From positions 124,001 to 188,000 of the forward strand of contig JANUWI010000010.1 in assembly GCA_025504975.1 (NCBI GenBank): a stretch of DNA of 64,000 nucleotides. Reading direction: 5' to 3'. The DNA comes from Plenodomus lindquistii. Lineage: Eukaryota; Ascomycota; Dothideomycetes; Pleosporales; Leptosphaeriaceae. Within the stretch, counting starts at the first letter, position 1; every line of letters starts with the position of its first letter. The translations under genes were made by a program, and so were the position numbers. The notes beneath the pieces were generated by a model that saw only the letters and a program-made list of their open reading frames with translations, made no database searches and was not told where the DNA came from. Of this stretch, positions 11,149 through 21,916 are shown in pieces.

Positions 11149-12134
11149 ATGGCTGACACATTGAGCCACAAGTACGCACTGATTACAGGGTATGAAGACG
11201 GACGACACCATGCTTTGGCAATAATGCATATTTCTGACACGTGACAGGTGTACGCCTGGCGGCATCGGCCACTTTCTTGCCCTCGAATTCGCCGACAAAG
11301 GTGAGGCCGAGTAGGAAGCGTTGTTTGGTGACCAAAGTTCTTACATGAGTCCAAGGTTTCCAGGTGCTCGGCACCGTACGCGACCCCTCCAAATACACGC
11401 CCCCTCACGCAAACATCACATACTTGCCCCTCGAGCTCACGAGCAACGAGTCTATTCGGGCACTGCGCGAACGCGTCACCGAGATGACGGGCGGCAAGCT
11501 TGATATTCTGTACAACAACGCTGGTCGGAACTATGTCGTCCCTGCGCTCGACTTCGATGAGGCGGAACTGCACGAGCTCTTCCAGGCAAACGTCTTCTCA
11601 GTCATGGAGATGTGCCGCCAGTTTGTGCCGCTCTTGATCGAGAACAAGGGCACCATCGTGCAGACAGGCTCTGTGGCTGGGATCATGCCATACGTCTGGG
11701 GCGCACCGTATAATGCCTCCAAGGCTGCTTTACACTCGTACTCGGATACTCTGCGCGTCGAGCTGGCTCCTCTGGGCGTGCGCGTCGTCAACGTTGTAAC
11801 GGGCGGCGTCAAGTCGAACATTGCGCGAACACACCGCGTACTTCCTGCAAACTCGTACATGGAGCCTCTCGCAGACGACTACGAGAGGAGGTTGACGCAT
11901 AGCCAGCAGCTAGGTATGGACACGAAACAGTATGCGAGAAGCTGTGTGAGGCAGGTACTTTGCGGAGACGGGCTGTTTAGCAAAACGAGGTGGATATGGG
12001 AAGGCAAGATGAGCTGGATCGTCTGGTTCGCTTGGACATGCCTGCCAAAGGGCGTGCTGGATTACTACTTCACATCCAAGTTCAAGCTGAACAACTTGAG
12101 AGGTACTGTAGGTCCTGATAAGAAGAACAAGTAG
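11149..12134 (+). CDS. AYR1: NADPH-dependent 1-acyl-dihydroxyacetone-phosphate reductase (Ayr1-like SDR)
   Basis: Exons 11149-11189, 11248-11300 and 11356-12134 give 290 aa. It is a classical short-chain dehydrogenase: the cofactor motif TGCTPGGIG (residues 13-21) is rebuilt across intron 1, DILYNNAG follows, and the catalytic YNASK (Tyr150, Lys154) is preceded by the Ser of TGSVAG. Exon 3 uses the acceptor at 11354-11355, which gives DKGFQVLGTVRDP; the nearer AG further downstream would break frame. A C-terminal hydrophobic stretch (KMSWIVWFAWTCLPKGVLDYYF) fits the ER/lipid-droplet localisation of Ayr1, which makes lysophosphatidate and also acts on other ketone substrates. Assignment to Ayr1 rather than another SDR rests on the C-terminus and motif context. 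Confidence 0.85.
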
Positions 12135-12644
12135 CGGTCTAGGAAGGGCCATGGCAACTGCACACCAGATGAGTGCCATGAGAGTTGTCGGGGGGCGGGG
12201 TGGGGTTAGGCGAGTGGTGTACCTGGCGCGGGATGGCTGGCGCGGGGTACTCGATTTGCCTGTGATGGCGGGCAGAAGTTTGCAGCCACAACAGTCATTG
12301 CCATGCTATGATGCCACTGCAGAATGCCCGTGACTTGGGACAACTGTGCTGTCGCTGTGATGATATGAGATGGTTGCCGGCAACGAGTGGGTCTCATACC
12401 AATGTTCCCACCGGATATGCAATGCTGAGTCGAGCGGAAAAGGTACAGCCTCGGTTGAGCACGGCGTCGAGGCCATGGACCCGGAGTGTGCAAGCCGAGC
12501 ATTCTTTGCACCGCGAGCTCAGCCTGGACTGCAAAAAGGCCCAGCTCTCCCCCTCTCTCCCAGGCGCCCGAGTACGACAGTCCCTCTTCCGTAGAGCTTT
12601 TGCAATTGAACGTCGTCCGGCAGGACTGGAAGCTAATTGACGTT
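12135..12644. other. Intergenic upstream of 2-methylcitrate dehydratase
   Basis: Promoter region of the downstream gene; no gene or repeat seen. Confidence 0.6.
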
Positions 12645-14474
12645 ATGTCGACCTTCAGTCGCACCCTGTGCAGTACCGCTTCACGCAACCTCCGCTCCCG
12701 CTCTGGCCTTGCAAGCAGAGCCATTAGGCCCGTTGCTGCCCGCACTGCCGTCCCCTCGTCGACTTTGATCCCTGCTGCACGCACCACGGCCAGGTCTTCC
12801 TTCTCGACCATGGCGGCCCTGAGAAGCTCGGCACCGATTGTGCAGAGCAAGCGCGAGTACGATCCTGAGATCAAGGACATTGCCAGCTACATCCACAACA
12901 CGCCCATCGAGTCTGAGCTCGCGGTACGTCGACCCAGACGCTCCCAGACACTTTCAAGGCTAACCGAAAGCTCCGTTGCAGTTTGACACTGCACGATGGG
13001 TCTTCGTTGACACGCTTGGCTGCGGTCTCGAGGGTCTCCAGTTCGAGCAATGCAGGAACATCCTCGGCCCCGTTGTCGAGGGCACAGTCGTCCCCAACGG
13101 CGCCAAGGTCCCCGGTACCCCGTACCAGCTCGACCCCGTCAATGCTGCCTTCAACATTGGTGCTATGATCCGATGGCTCGACTTCAACGACTGCTGGCTC
13201 GCCGCTGAGTGGGGTCACCCCTCTGACAACCTGGGCGCCATCCTCGCCACCGCCGACTGGATCACACGCACAAACAAGGCGGGCGGAAACCTTGGAAACG
13301 GCAAGATCTTCAAGGTTCGGGACGTGCTCGAGGCTATGATCAGGGCGCACGAAATCCAGGGCTGCATGGCGCTGGAGAACTCGTTCAACAAGGTTGGCCT
13401 CGACCACGTTATTCTGGTTAAGCTTGCCTCGACAGCTGTCGTGTCCAAGATGATGGGCCTCAACGAGTCGCAGACTCGTGATGCTATTTCCCAGGCTTTT
13501 GTCGACGGACAGAGCATGCGCACCTACAGACACTCGCCCAACACCATGTCTCGCAAGTCGTGGGCTGCTGGTGATGCGTGTCAGACCGCTGTCAACCTTG
13601 TCTTGAAGGTGCTCAAGGGCGAGCAGGGTCTGCCCACGGTTCTGTCTGCTCCTACCTGGGGTTTCTACGACGTCAACTTTGGCGGAAAGCCATTCCAGTT
13701 CCAGCGAGGATATGGAAGCTACGTCATGGAGAATGTCCTCTTCAAGGTGTCGTACCCTGGTAAGTTCAACATGAGAAATATATGTTATTCTGATCTTGCA
13801 AACTGACACTATGATAGCTGAGTTCCACTCCCAAACCGCTGTCGAGGCTGCTGAGCGCCTAAACGTCAAGCTCAAGGAAATGGGCAAGACCGCCGCAGAC
13901 ATTGCGGGCGTCGTGAACCGTACCCACGAAGCATGCATCCGTATCATTGACAAGCAATTCAAGCCCATGGAGAACTTTGCTGACCGTGACCACTGCGTCC
14001 AGGTACGTCCACATTAGCTACCTTGTTCCATGGCAGATACTAATGCAGATTCCACAGTACATGGTGGCAACAATGTTTGTCTTCAACCGCCTCGAAGCAA
14101 CAGACTACCCCGACTCCTCCGAAGCCGCCACCTCGGAGCTCGTTGAATCCCTCCGCCAACGCATCTCCTGCGTCGAAGACCCCCAGTTCACAAAGGACTA
14201 CCATGACCCTGAGAAGCGCACCATCTCCAACGCCTTGACGGTGACGTTGAAGGACGGCACTGTGCTCGAGGAGATGGTTGTTGAGGCACCCCTCGGCCAC
14301 CGCTTGCGTCGTGATGAGGCCAAGCCTGAGATTCTGAAGAAGTACAAGAGGCACTTGACCCCGCATTACCCCGCCGAGCATGTAGAAAAGCTGGTCAAGT
14401 TGGCACAGGATGCGAAGACGATTGACGACATGGATATTGACGAGTATGTTGATTTGTATGTTACGAAGAAATAG
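12645..14474 (+). CDS. PDH1: 2-methylcitrate dehydratase, mitochondrial (PrpD family)
   Basis: Exons 12645-12923, 12982-13759, 13818-14002 and 14058-14474 give 552 aa, the usual length for fungal PrpD proteins. It dehydrates 2-methylcitrate to 2-methyl-cis-aconitate in the methylcitrate cycle, which removes propionyl-CoA. The first ~65 residues are rich in Arg, Ser and Ala and lack acidic residues (SRTLCSTASRNLRSRSGLASRAIRP in character), a clear mitochondrial presequence. The MmgE/PrpD domain follows: DTARWVFVDTLGCGLEGL, VPGTPYQLDPVNAAFNIG, RWLDFNDCWLAAEWGHPSDNLG and ALENSFNKVGLDHV. All three introns are 51-58 nt, counted to the first coding base. Methylcitrate synthase and methylisocitrate lyase are not in the window. 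Confidence 0.94.
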
Positions 14475-14750
14475 ACGGCCGTTGACAGCTTCTCTTTGAC
14501 GTATAATCGAAACATCTTGGGAAATCACGTATTTGCATCTTTTTTCCTCTTTTGCTTCACGTGTCTCTACTTGGATCAGTCCACGAGACGGAGACCCTGG
14601 CGTGAATAATTGTGAATTGTTTCATCGTCTCCTAGCTCTACCCTCTAGCAACGCAGCAGGATCATGCATAAGTAAGTCTCGTATATCCCCGAGATTTAAC
14701 CTCTTCTTCCTCTCCAGCTCTATCCTCATACACGCCAATACAGTCCTGGG
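14475..14750. other. Intergenic between convergent genes
   Basis: Short 3' region shared by the dehydratase gene and the transcription-factor-like gene; nothing recognised. Confidence 0.6.
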
Positions 14751-16506
14751 TCACTCTATACACTTCTTCAACTCCACTCCACCGTCTGCATTTCCACCTC
14801 TCACGCCATCACCGAGCCGTCTCTCGATCCTCTCTATAATCCTCCCGACCCAATCCACAGTCGCCCTGACAGGATTCTTCATCCACCCCCTCGGCGCACC
14901 CAACGGACTGACCAGCATTCTCACAATCAAAACGTGCGCCAGCACCACTGCTCCGACTTTGTTTTCTTCGGCGAACAAGGCGAACAAGTCCAGGTGCGGA
15001 TAGGTTGCTAGGATGGTAATGGTGGACATGAAGGCGTTTAAGGAATTGATGGGCTCGGGGTGGAGGGAGGGTGGCGTAGTTATGGTGGCCCAGGGGATCG
15101 AGGAGAGCGAGGGGGGTGGTTGGGGTGCAGACGGGGGTCTGAGTAAGGGATGTTCTATTGGTTTGCCGCGGGCGGAGGGGAGAGATGGTACGGGTAGTGA
15201 GGGTGTATGTAATGGCGTTGTCAAGTGCGATGCCGGTGGCGGTGCGGTGCGGGTTGTAGAAGCTGGTTCTGTCGACGGTGATAGGGTAATAGCCCATGTG
15301 GACTGTACGGGGATATTCGGCGTTGACGCGTGCGTTGTAGTGTGTGGTGTGGATTGCGATGTCTCTCTGCTCTCCTCTTGCGTAGTGCCCAGAAGGTCTC
15401 GTAGCATCTGGACGACTTGGACAAGGAGTGCTAGCTCGATTGGTTGCGCGTTACGGCCCTCTGTGTAGTAAGCAACGTTGCGACAAGAGATGAGACCTGC
15501 GCATGCAAGGTTCTCATCGAACGGTGGGAAGACCATGAACGCAGCGTCTATGTTTGTAGATTGGATCTTCACGCCGACTTCAAAAGGGCCGATAAAGCCA
15601 TGTTGGAGTATCAGTTGGGTCAGCAGGGCACATCCGCGGAGAGAGAGAATGTGCTTCAGGCATCCGGCTTGGAGCATTAGCAGGTAGGATGTAGCTAGCA
15701 TGCAATGCGCTTCTTCGCTTGGATTGGGTGGCCAGTTCGTAAATGTTTCTTCTAGGGCTTTTATGGCCTTGTGTCGATGAACAAGAGTGAGCTGCTGTGG
15801 TGGGCTGTCAACATGTATTGCAAGGTGAGATCCAGCGAGTGCGAGTATGACATCCATGAGGTAAGGATACTATGTATGTCGTTAGCAGATGATAACTACT
15901 TCAGTTGTATGAAATGTAGGCGATATAGGGAACGCATGCATCCGCTCATGACGTTCGAGGCAGAAAGCCTCGACCATGTAGTGGTGGAACAGCTGCAGGT
16001 CTCCGGAGGTGAAGATGATAGGCGATGTTGAAAGTGGATAGGAACGGCTCAGTGTTGACATTTCCGCAACCATCCCAGACACGATTGGATCACGTTGGCT
16101 GTTCTTAAAGGCACGAGGGTACCTGCAGGTTACTATTAGGCGATAAGTGTTTTGTCACTGCAGTACGAGCTTCCAGCGTCAACGGTTGTCGAATGGGCGC
16201 AACATCATCTTGCAGCGTTGTGTAGAATAAGCACGAGAACAGTCGAGGATCTTCTGCTAGGAATTCTGTAATCTCAGGCACAGCCAGCCAACCGTCGAAG
16301 ATGTCGTCCATGGTATTGCCTTGCTCGGAGAGAAGGTCTCGGAGAGGGTTGTTGCTGTCATTATGCTCATCGGTTAGCACAGCCATAGTCGTGTTGTCAT
16401 TGGTGTCTTGGCGTGGGCTGCCTGGCCCATGGGATACTTGAATATGCAAGCGTTGGTTTGGTTTTACGGTTTTGCTGGTTGGGCAGGTCGTGTGCACGCC
16501 GTCCAT
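14751..16506 (-). CDS. Fungal-specific transcription-factor-domain protein (exon structure only partly resolved)
   Basis: Exonic pieces are clear but their exact joins are not. A 5' piece (16506 to about 16118) reads MDGVHTTCPTSKTVKPNQ and later LLSEQGNTMDDIFDGWLAVPE. A middle piece (about 16080-15900) has FTSGDLQLFHHYMVEAF, and the long 3' piece (from about 15869, after the CTAAC...CATAG of a probable intron, to 14751) begins YPYLMDVILALAGSHLAIHV. The run 'LxLFHHYM ... PYLMxxILALAxxHLA ... LLATSYLLMLQAGC ... LRGC' is the Fungal_trans_2-type regulatory region found behind Zn2Cys6 fingers in Upc2-like proteins. No Zn2Cys6 (CX2CX6C) motif is visible in the N-terminal piece, so the DNA-binding part may be missing or on an exon I did not find. 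The linker in the last exon is Pro/Ser/Thr-rich. Confidence 0.5.
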
Positions 16507-16954
16507 GGCTCAGTGCCGCCCGTCAGACTGAGGCTGAAGATGCACTGATGGCCTGGTGGCAGGTGGGAGGTGGATTGTACTGTGGTAGGTGCCGGACAGG
16601 TGTGGTATGGAAGACTCGAAAGAGTTGCAGTGCTTGGCAGCAGCAGCCGTGGCGGCCGTCGTCTGATCTGACGTCGCTCCTTCACCGCGGCTCTCCAACC
16701 ACGACGACCGCCAGCACCGCCGCCGTTTGATCGTTAGCACCGTGGCGATTCACTGCGCGGGCGCCCCGTTTGTGTGTGTGTGCACAGTGTCCCAGTGTTG
16801 CCAGCCCCGTTGGGCACTCCAACGTGCCTGCAATTCCATGTGCTGCCTAATCTCGGCGCACGAGACATCCCCCCGCTGAGCACCACGACCACGACCACGA
16901 CTACGACTACTTCCTGCTGCACTTCCTGCTGCACCTTGTCGCCCGTCTGCCGCC
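16507..16954. promoter_or_regulatory. Divergent promoter, TF-like gene / LAS17
   Basis: 448 bp between the starts. Near 16879-16912 is a short CACGAC/TACGAC repeat in the LAS17 leader. Confidence 0.5.
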
Positions 16955-18962
16955 ATGCCGTCGATTCTCTCCGACGAGGACAAGCAGACGGTCAAGCGCA
17001 CCGTCCCCAAGTCGGCCAACAAGATCCACGCCGTCGCCGTCGCCAAACTGTACGTCGCCCACCCCGACCCGCGCCGCTGGACCTACACGGGACTGCAGGG
17101 CGCCGTCGTCCTCGCCAACGACCTGGTCGGCCACACCTTCTGGCTCAAGCTCGTCGACATCTCGCCCGCCAGCCGCGGCGTCATCTGGGACCAGGAAATC
17201 TACGACACGTTCGCCTACAACCAGGACCGCGTCTTCTTCCACACCTTTGAGCTCGAAGACTGCCTCGCCGCCCTCTCCTTTGCCGACGAGAAGGAGGCCA
17301 AGACGTTCAAGAAAAAGGTCGACGACCGCGAAAAGAATGCGCACAAGAACACCAAGAACAAGCCCTTTGGCCTGTCGAGCGGCAACAGCGGACCCGCGGC
17401 CAACGGCAAGAGCGCCGGTGGCCATGGCCTCCTGGGCGGCCTCTTTGGACATCGCCATGCCTCGCAGTCGGGCCCGCCGCCCGCCTCCATCATCCCGCCG
17501 CCCGCCATGGCGTCGCCCTCGCTGAGCAGCCACTCCAATGCCACGAGCGCCCGAAACTCGGCAATCGACACGACCGATCCGTCATGGCAGCCGCTGCTCA
17601 AGGAGCTGCTGGCCATGGGCATCACCGAGGACCAGATTGAGGAGAACGCCGACTTCATCAAGCTGTACATTGAGCAGCGCAAGGCCGAGGAGAAGCTCAA
17701 GGAAGACCACGGCGAGCGCAGAGTCCGCGCTCCTCCGCCCCCGCCCCCAAGCGCTTCTGCGCGCGCGCCCATCAGCCCGCAGACGACGGGCACCTCGCAA
17801 TCCTCCAGGCGCGGCCCTCCGCCTGCCCCTCCGCCTGCCCGCCGGACCAAGACTGACGCGTCGGCAATCAACCGCAGTTCCTCTGCGAGTCCAGCCCCGT
17901 CGTCGCCCCCGCGAGAAGCCTCTCCGCCCCCCGGGCCCCCCAAGCCAGTCTTCAGAGCGCCGCCCCCCATCGCCGAAGCCGGCAAGTTCGCCAATCTTCC
18001 TCCTGCACCGCCGAATCGAGCACGAGCTTCCTCCAACGTCACAAATCCTGGGCCCCCGCCGCCGCCACGGCCACCCAAGACACCTGTACCCGATGAAGAC
18101 CGCCCAGTGGGAGCCAAGTTCGGCGTACCTCCACCCTTCGCTGGGACTCGCCTCCCATCGGGGCCACCACCACCTCCTCCGAGTCGAGGGCCAGTGCCTC
18201 CACCACCGCCAGCGCGAGATACTCCATCCGCACCTCCGCCGCTGCCTCCCAAGGCCGTAGGCGCTCCGCTCCCACCACCACCTCCTCCACCACCACCACC
18301 AAGCAACAGCATTCCTCCACCGCCTCCACTGCCATCCTCCGCCTCCCGTCCCGTACCACCTCCGACTGCTGTACCTCCACCACTTCCGCCACCCACCAAC
18401 GTTGCGCCTCCCCCTCCGCCAATGCCAGGAAGGTCAATCCCGCCGCCGCCTCCAATGCCAAACAGTGCAGTACCTCCACCTCCCCCAATGCCAAACAGCG
18501 CCGTGCCTCCTCCTCCACCAATGCCAAGCATGGGCGCGCCTCCACCACCGCCCCCAATGCCTCCAGGCTCCGGGCCGCCACCACCTCCGCCGATGCCGTC
18601 TCGAGACGCTGCTGCGCCGCCTCCTCCCCCACCAGGCGCTGCCCCCCTACCCAAGCCTGCGCCCGAACGTAGTGGTCTCTTGGCCGATATTCGCGGTGGG
18701 GCACGTCTGAAGAAGGTGTCGGACCAAGAGAAGCGCGATCGTAGTGCAGCGGCAGTGCCAGGCTCGGAGCCCGCTGCTGGCGGTGGATCCAGCGGCCCGG
18801 CAACGCCAGGAGGTGAAGCTGGCTTGGCTGGAGCTCTGGCCAGTGCGTTGGCAGCAAGAAAATCAAAGGTCAGCCATAGTGGTAAGTTTCTCTCTGGGCC
18901 CGCTTGTATTGCGCGTACGCTAACGTCCACCAGACGATGAGTCAGACAAGGATGATTGGTAG
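16955..18962 (+). CDS. LAS17: Actin-assembly factor Las17 (WASP homologue)
   Basis: Exons 16955-18881 and 18934-18962 give 651 aa. Residues ~1-130 are a WH1/EVH1 domain (KIHAVAVAKLYVAHPDPRRWTYTGLQG, VIWDQEIYDTFAYNQDRVFFHTFE). A short motif near residues 208-250 (PSWQPLLKELLAMGITEDQIEENADFIKLYI) resembles the CRIB-adjacent helix region. The middle, about residues 255-565, is a long proline-rich SH3/profilin-binding region with many PPPPPPMP blocks. A WH2 actin-binding motif follows (RSGLLADIRGGARLKKV), and the C-terminus, completed only by exon 2, is acidic and ends in DDESDKDDW, the Arp2/3-binding tail with its terminal Trp. Las17 activates Arp2/3 at endocytic patches and hyphal tips. Opposite-strand frames across this gene are Gly-rich shadows of the polyproline DNA. 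Confidence 0.95.
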
Positions 18963-19525
18963 ATGATACAGCGAGAACAAGAGTGCCACCAATCCCCAAC
19001 ATAACCATGCCATAAGCCGAAGACGAGCATAACAGCCCGTGCTCGTATGGGACTAAGCTGAGCATGAGGCGTGCAGTCCACACATCTTGTGTTCGAGTGA
19101 GAAGAGGAAGAAGACAACTTTTGAGTCGAGAGGGAGCTGACGTGGGATTGAGATAACGAGGTAGAGGGTAGTCACATCGCGAAGAGAATGAGATTGTAGT
19201 GTTCATCAGGTACACAGTTGCCTCCAAAGTGTTAACAATCTGATTATAGGTGTCTTGACACCTACATGAATCGAAAGACACTGAGAGCACGCTTTTAGCA
19301 GAGAATGTCCCACATGGGTAACTGTGATTCCTCGCACTTCTTCAACGGATGACTGAAAGGCAAACTGCTAGCTGGTGGATTGTTGGTACGCAAGGAGACA
19401 AGGTAACTCCTTCTGCCTGATTGACCTTGACTCAAATTATTTGCATAGCTGCAGAGTTTCACTATTCTTGAAAATCCTTAGGAACGTGACACTTTAACGC
19501 GCCACAAACACACAAGATTGAAGCT
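18963..19525. other. Intergenic between convergent genes
   Basis: 3' regions of LAS17 and the small secreted peptide gene; nothing else recognised. Confidence 0.6.
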
Positions 19526-19849
19526 TTATACCATAGTCCCGACCGCTGACAGACACTGACAGACTCCCAGATGCGAAGGACACCCATCTGTACCATGTCT
19601 ACACGTTCCGACTCTCCCTTTCATTTGACATTCTTGAGCACATGACCCTATGTCGCACACGATACACTGTGTCATTGCCAGTGCGTTAGTAACTTTAGAT
19701 GAAATTCTCGAATAGAGCGTAGTAACGATGTTGGCTGCTTCAGGAGGGGTTCTACTGACATCTTGGCGAGTGTGAAGTTTCGCAATAGGCACTGCGCTAG
19801 AAAGAGCCATGCCGACAAGTAGAGTACAGGCAAGGGTGAAGAACCTCAT
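19526..19849 (-). CDS. Small secreted cysteine-rich (defensin-like) protein
   Basis: Single exon, 107 aa from MRFFTLA; an in-frame upstream Met (19858) would add MYI. I prefer MRFF because the hydrophobic signal core follows directly: MRFFTLACTLLVGMALSSA, with a cleavage region at SSA-VP. HTRQ about 10 residues later could be a propeptide cut. The C-terminal ~50 residues hold eight cysteines spaced C-x2-C-x4-C-x3-C-x8-C-x6-C-x6-C-x-C. The C-x3-C ... C-x-C pair (GSCAQEC and VCQC) is the arrangement of CS-alpha-beta defensins. No family is recognised with certainty, so a defensin-like antimicrobial or effector role is inference. Minus-strand TATAAGTA at 19963-19970 lies about 115 bp upstream. 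Confidence 0.7.
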   Translation of the reverse strand: MRFFTLACTLLVGMALSSAVPIAKLHTRQDVSRTPPEAANIVTTLYSRISSKVTNALAMTQCIVCDIGSCAQECQMKGRVGTCRHGTDGCPSHLGVCQCLSAVGTMV

Positions 19850-21916
19850 GATATACATGGGGGTCGTCTGCGAGATATAGTCTGCGTGTGAGGGGCGTGG
19901 CCGCTGGAGGTAGCTAAGGTGCGATGGGGACAGTGATAGTTGTAATTTGGTATCAAGCTATGTACTTATATTTCTATCCTTGTCCATCTAGTTCCCGGCC
20001 TGATCCATAGTGTAGAGCTCATCTTCGGGGAATTTTTTGACACGACTCGCGACCCCGAGTAGGGATTTGTTAGGACCTATATAATTGTGGTTTGATATAC
20101 ACGGCACAAGTAACGATTCAGGCTTTTCCATGCTGCAGATACTGTTGGACCAATTACCTTATCTCGGATTTCACTCTTGTTGTTGTATAGATTAGGTAGC
20201 GGTATTCAAAGGGTGACTAAGTCAAGGGCTGTTCAGGTATTGGCTAAGCGCGGCCTCGAAGGCATTGAGCAGCTTTCATAGCGTAGTCTATACGATGCAA
20301 TCGCCGCCGGCAGCCGCACTGTAGTGGTATAGTAGGACCGTTTGAGTCGAGTCGTTCCGTGTTCTTACCTGGTTCACAAATCGGATTGAGGAGGTGGTGG
20401 CGAGATACCGAGACACATGTCAAGATTCTTCAAGATTGCCGTGTCCTATTGGCACGGCTCTACTCAGTATGAAACGGGAACTAGGCGTGACTCTATCTTG
20501 TGCACACATAACAATCGGTCCTTTATCCAGCTTGCGCGTAAATCGCTGATCTCTGTGTTACATAGTTATGTGTAAGGTTGTTTGTAGAAATGAGGCTGTG
20601 ACTGCGAGCAGACTGTAAGCGTACATGCACAACCCATCTGGGATTGGCTCTGTCTGAAGTAGAGATTTCGTGCAAGTTGGCAAGTAGTATTCAAACACTT
20701 TTACAGTATGCAAGGGAAGGACCGATTGTAGTCGCGTCAGTAATCTTCACTCCGTTGGCTTCGAATCCTTCGAGCTGTTATGTACTAGTTGTGTTGCGGA
20801 CATCAACTTTAATGGTGCCTGGCTAGGCATGGTACTTGGCATACATTGTCACAAAAGTCCAAATCGCATAGTAGGGAAACTATCGCACAACTCGGAGAGA
20901 GCTCCCAAAGATCTCGGCCACGCTCCCTTGGATACTTCGACGTAAGTTTGATGTTGTATACACAAAGTACTCTAAAGGCCATTGTCTTTACAGCCAACCT
21001 GCTGCCTTTGGTAAATGTCATACATACCTAAGTGCAGTACTTGGTGTAGGTGATCCAGCTCAGAAGCAGTTTAGGTACTGACCATGACCTGCGGGACACT
21101 CCACTAGAGTAGGCTACCTTTTAAGAAACGAATCATGTCTGTACCAAACAGCCGTCGGTATACCGAGTTCCGAAAGGTCCAGCCGCACCACATCTGCACT
21201 TCCTGTGTCTAGTCGTTGTGGATTCAGTGATGTCATCAAGTCTGGCAATCATCTGTTGCTGCCATTGGCCGTGGTCGTGAATACGATCGAATCAACTTGC
21301 TGGACCAAAATAGATCATGTACCTCGATTACCTTTTGCTCAAAGGCACGAGTTTAGCATATCTCCGGATCCCAGAGCTTCGCTACGCCAGTGTCACGGGT
21401 AGCAGGTCGCGAGCGAAGCGAACTCCACAGGATACCTTAGCCACCATCGCCACCTGCCAGCCGTTCCGCCAATCAGCGCAACGCCCAAAATCAAGGACCT
21501 GCACATTCAGCATCGCCGTGACATACGATTTGTTCAGAATGCCATGCAAGCTGTGGCTAGTGAGGCAGGCCCGCACCAGAACCGGTTTGACAACATGGAG
21601 ATGGACCCTGATCTGCACTGTGGACTGCCGACCGTGGTAAAGCGACCGATGGGCTGTGCCGTTGATCTCTACTCTAGGTTTTCGCCTCTCTCCACGCAGG
21701 CAGGTGTTTCCAGCGAATCTCGCAGTCTGGAGCTGCAGGTAGCGCATGGATGTAAAGCCATCATAAAGACTATGGCCACTGTGAGGGACAACTTTACATG
21801 TCTTCTCTCACTACCGTTGATATGAAGAGTACATGCTAGACCACCGCTGCAAAGGCACGACACTGAAATCGATTCTACGTTGCTGAACTTTCTTCGACAC
21901 TCTCGCTTTTGCGCAG
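19850..21916. other. Intergenic, about 2 kb
   Basis: Upstream regions of two divergent genes. Only short overlapping frames without motifs; no tRNA or repeat recognised. Confidence 0.55.
19963..19970 (-). promoter_or_regulatory. TATA box of the small secreted protein gene
   Basis: TATAAGTA on the minus strand, 114-121 bp before the preferred ATG. Confidence 0.5.

Noticed and set aside
17215..19290. Minus-strand frame of about 690 codons, very Gly-rich
   Set aside because: Antisense shadow of the proline codons of LAS17, whose WH1, WH2 and acidic parts are all on the plus strand.
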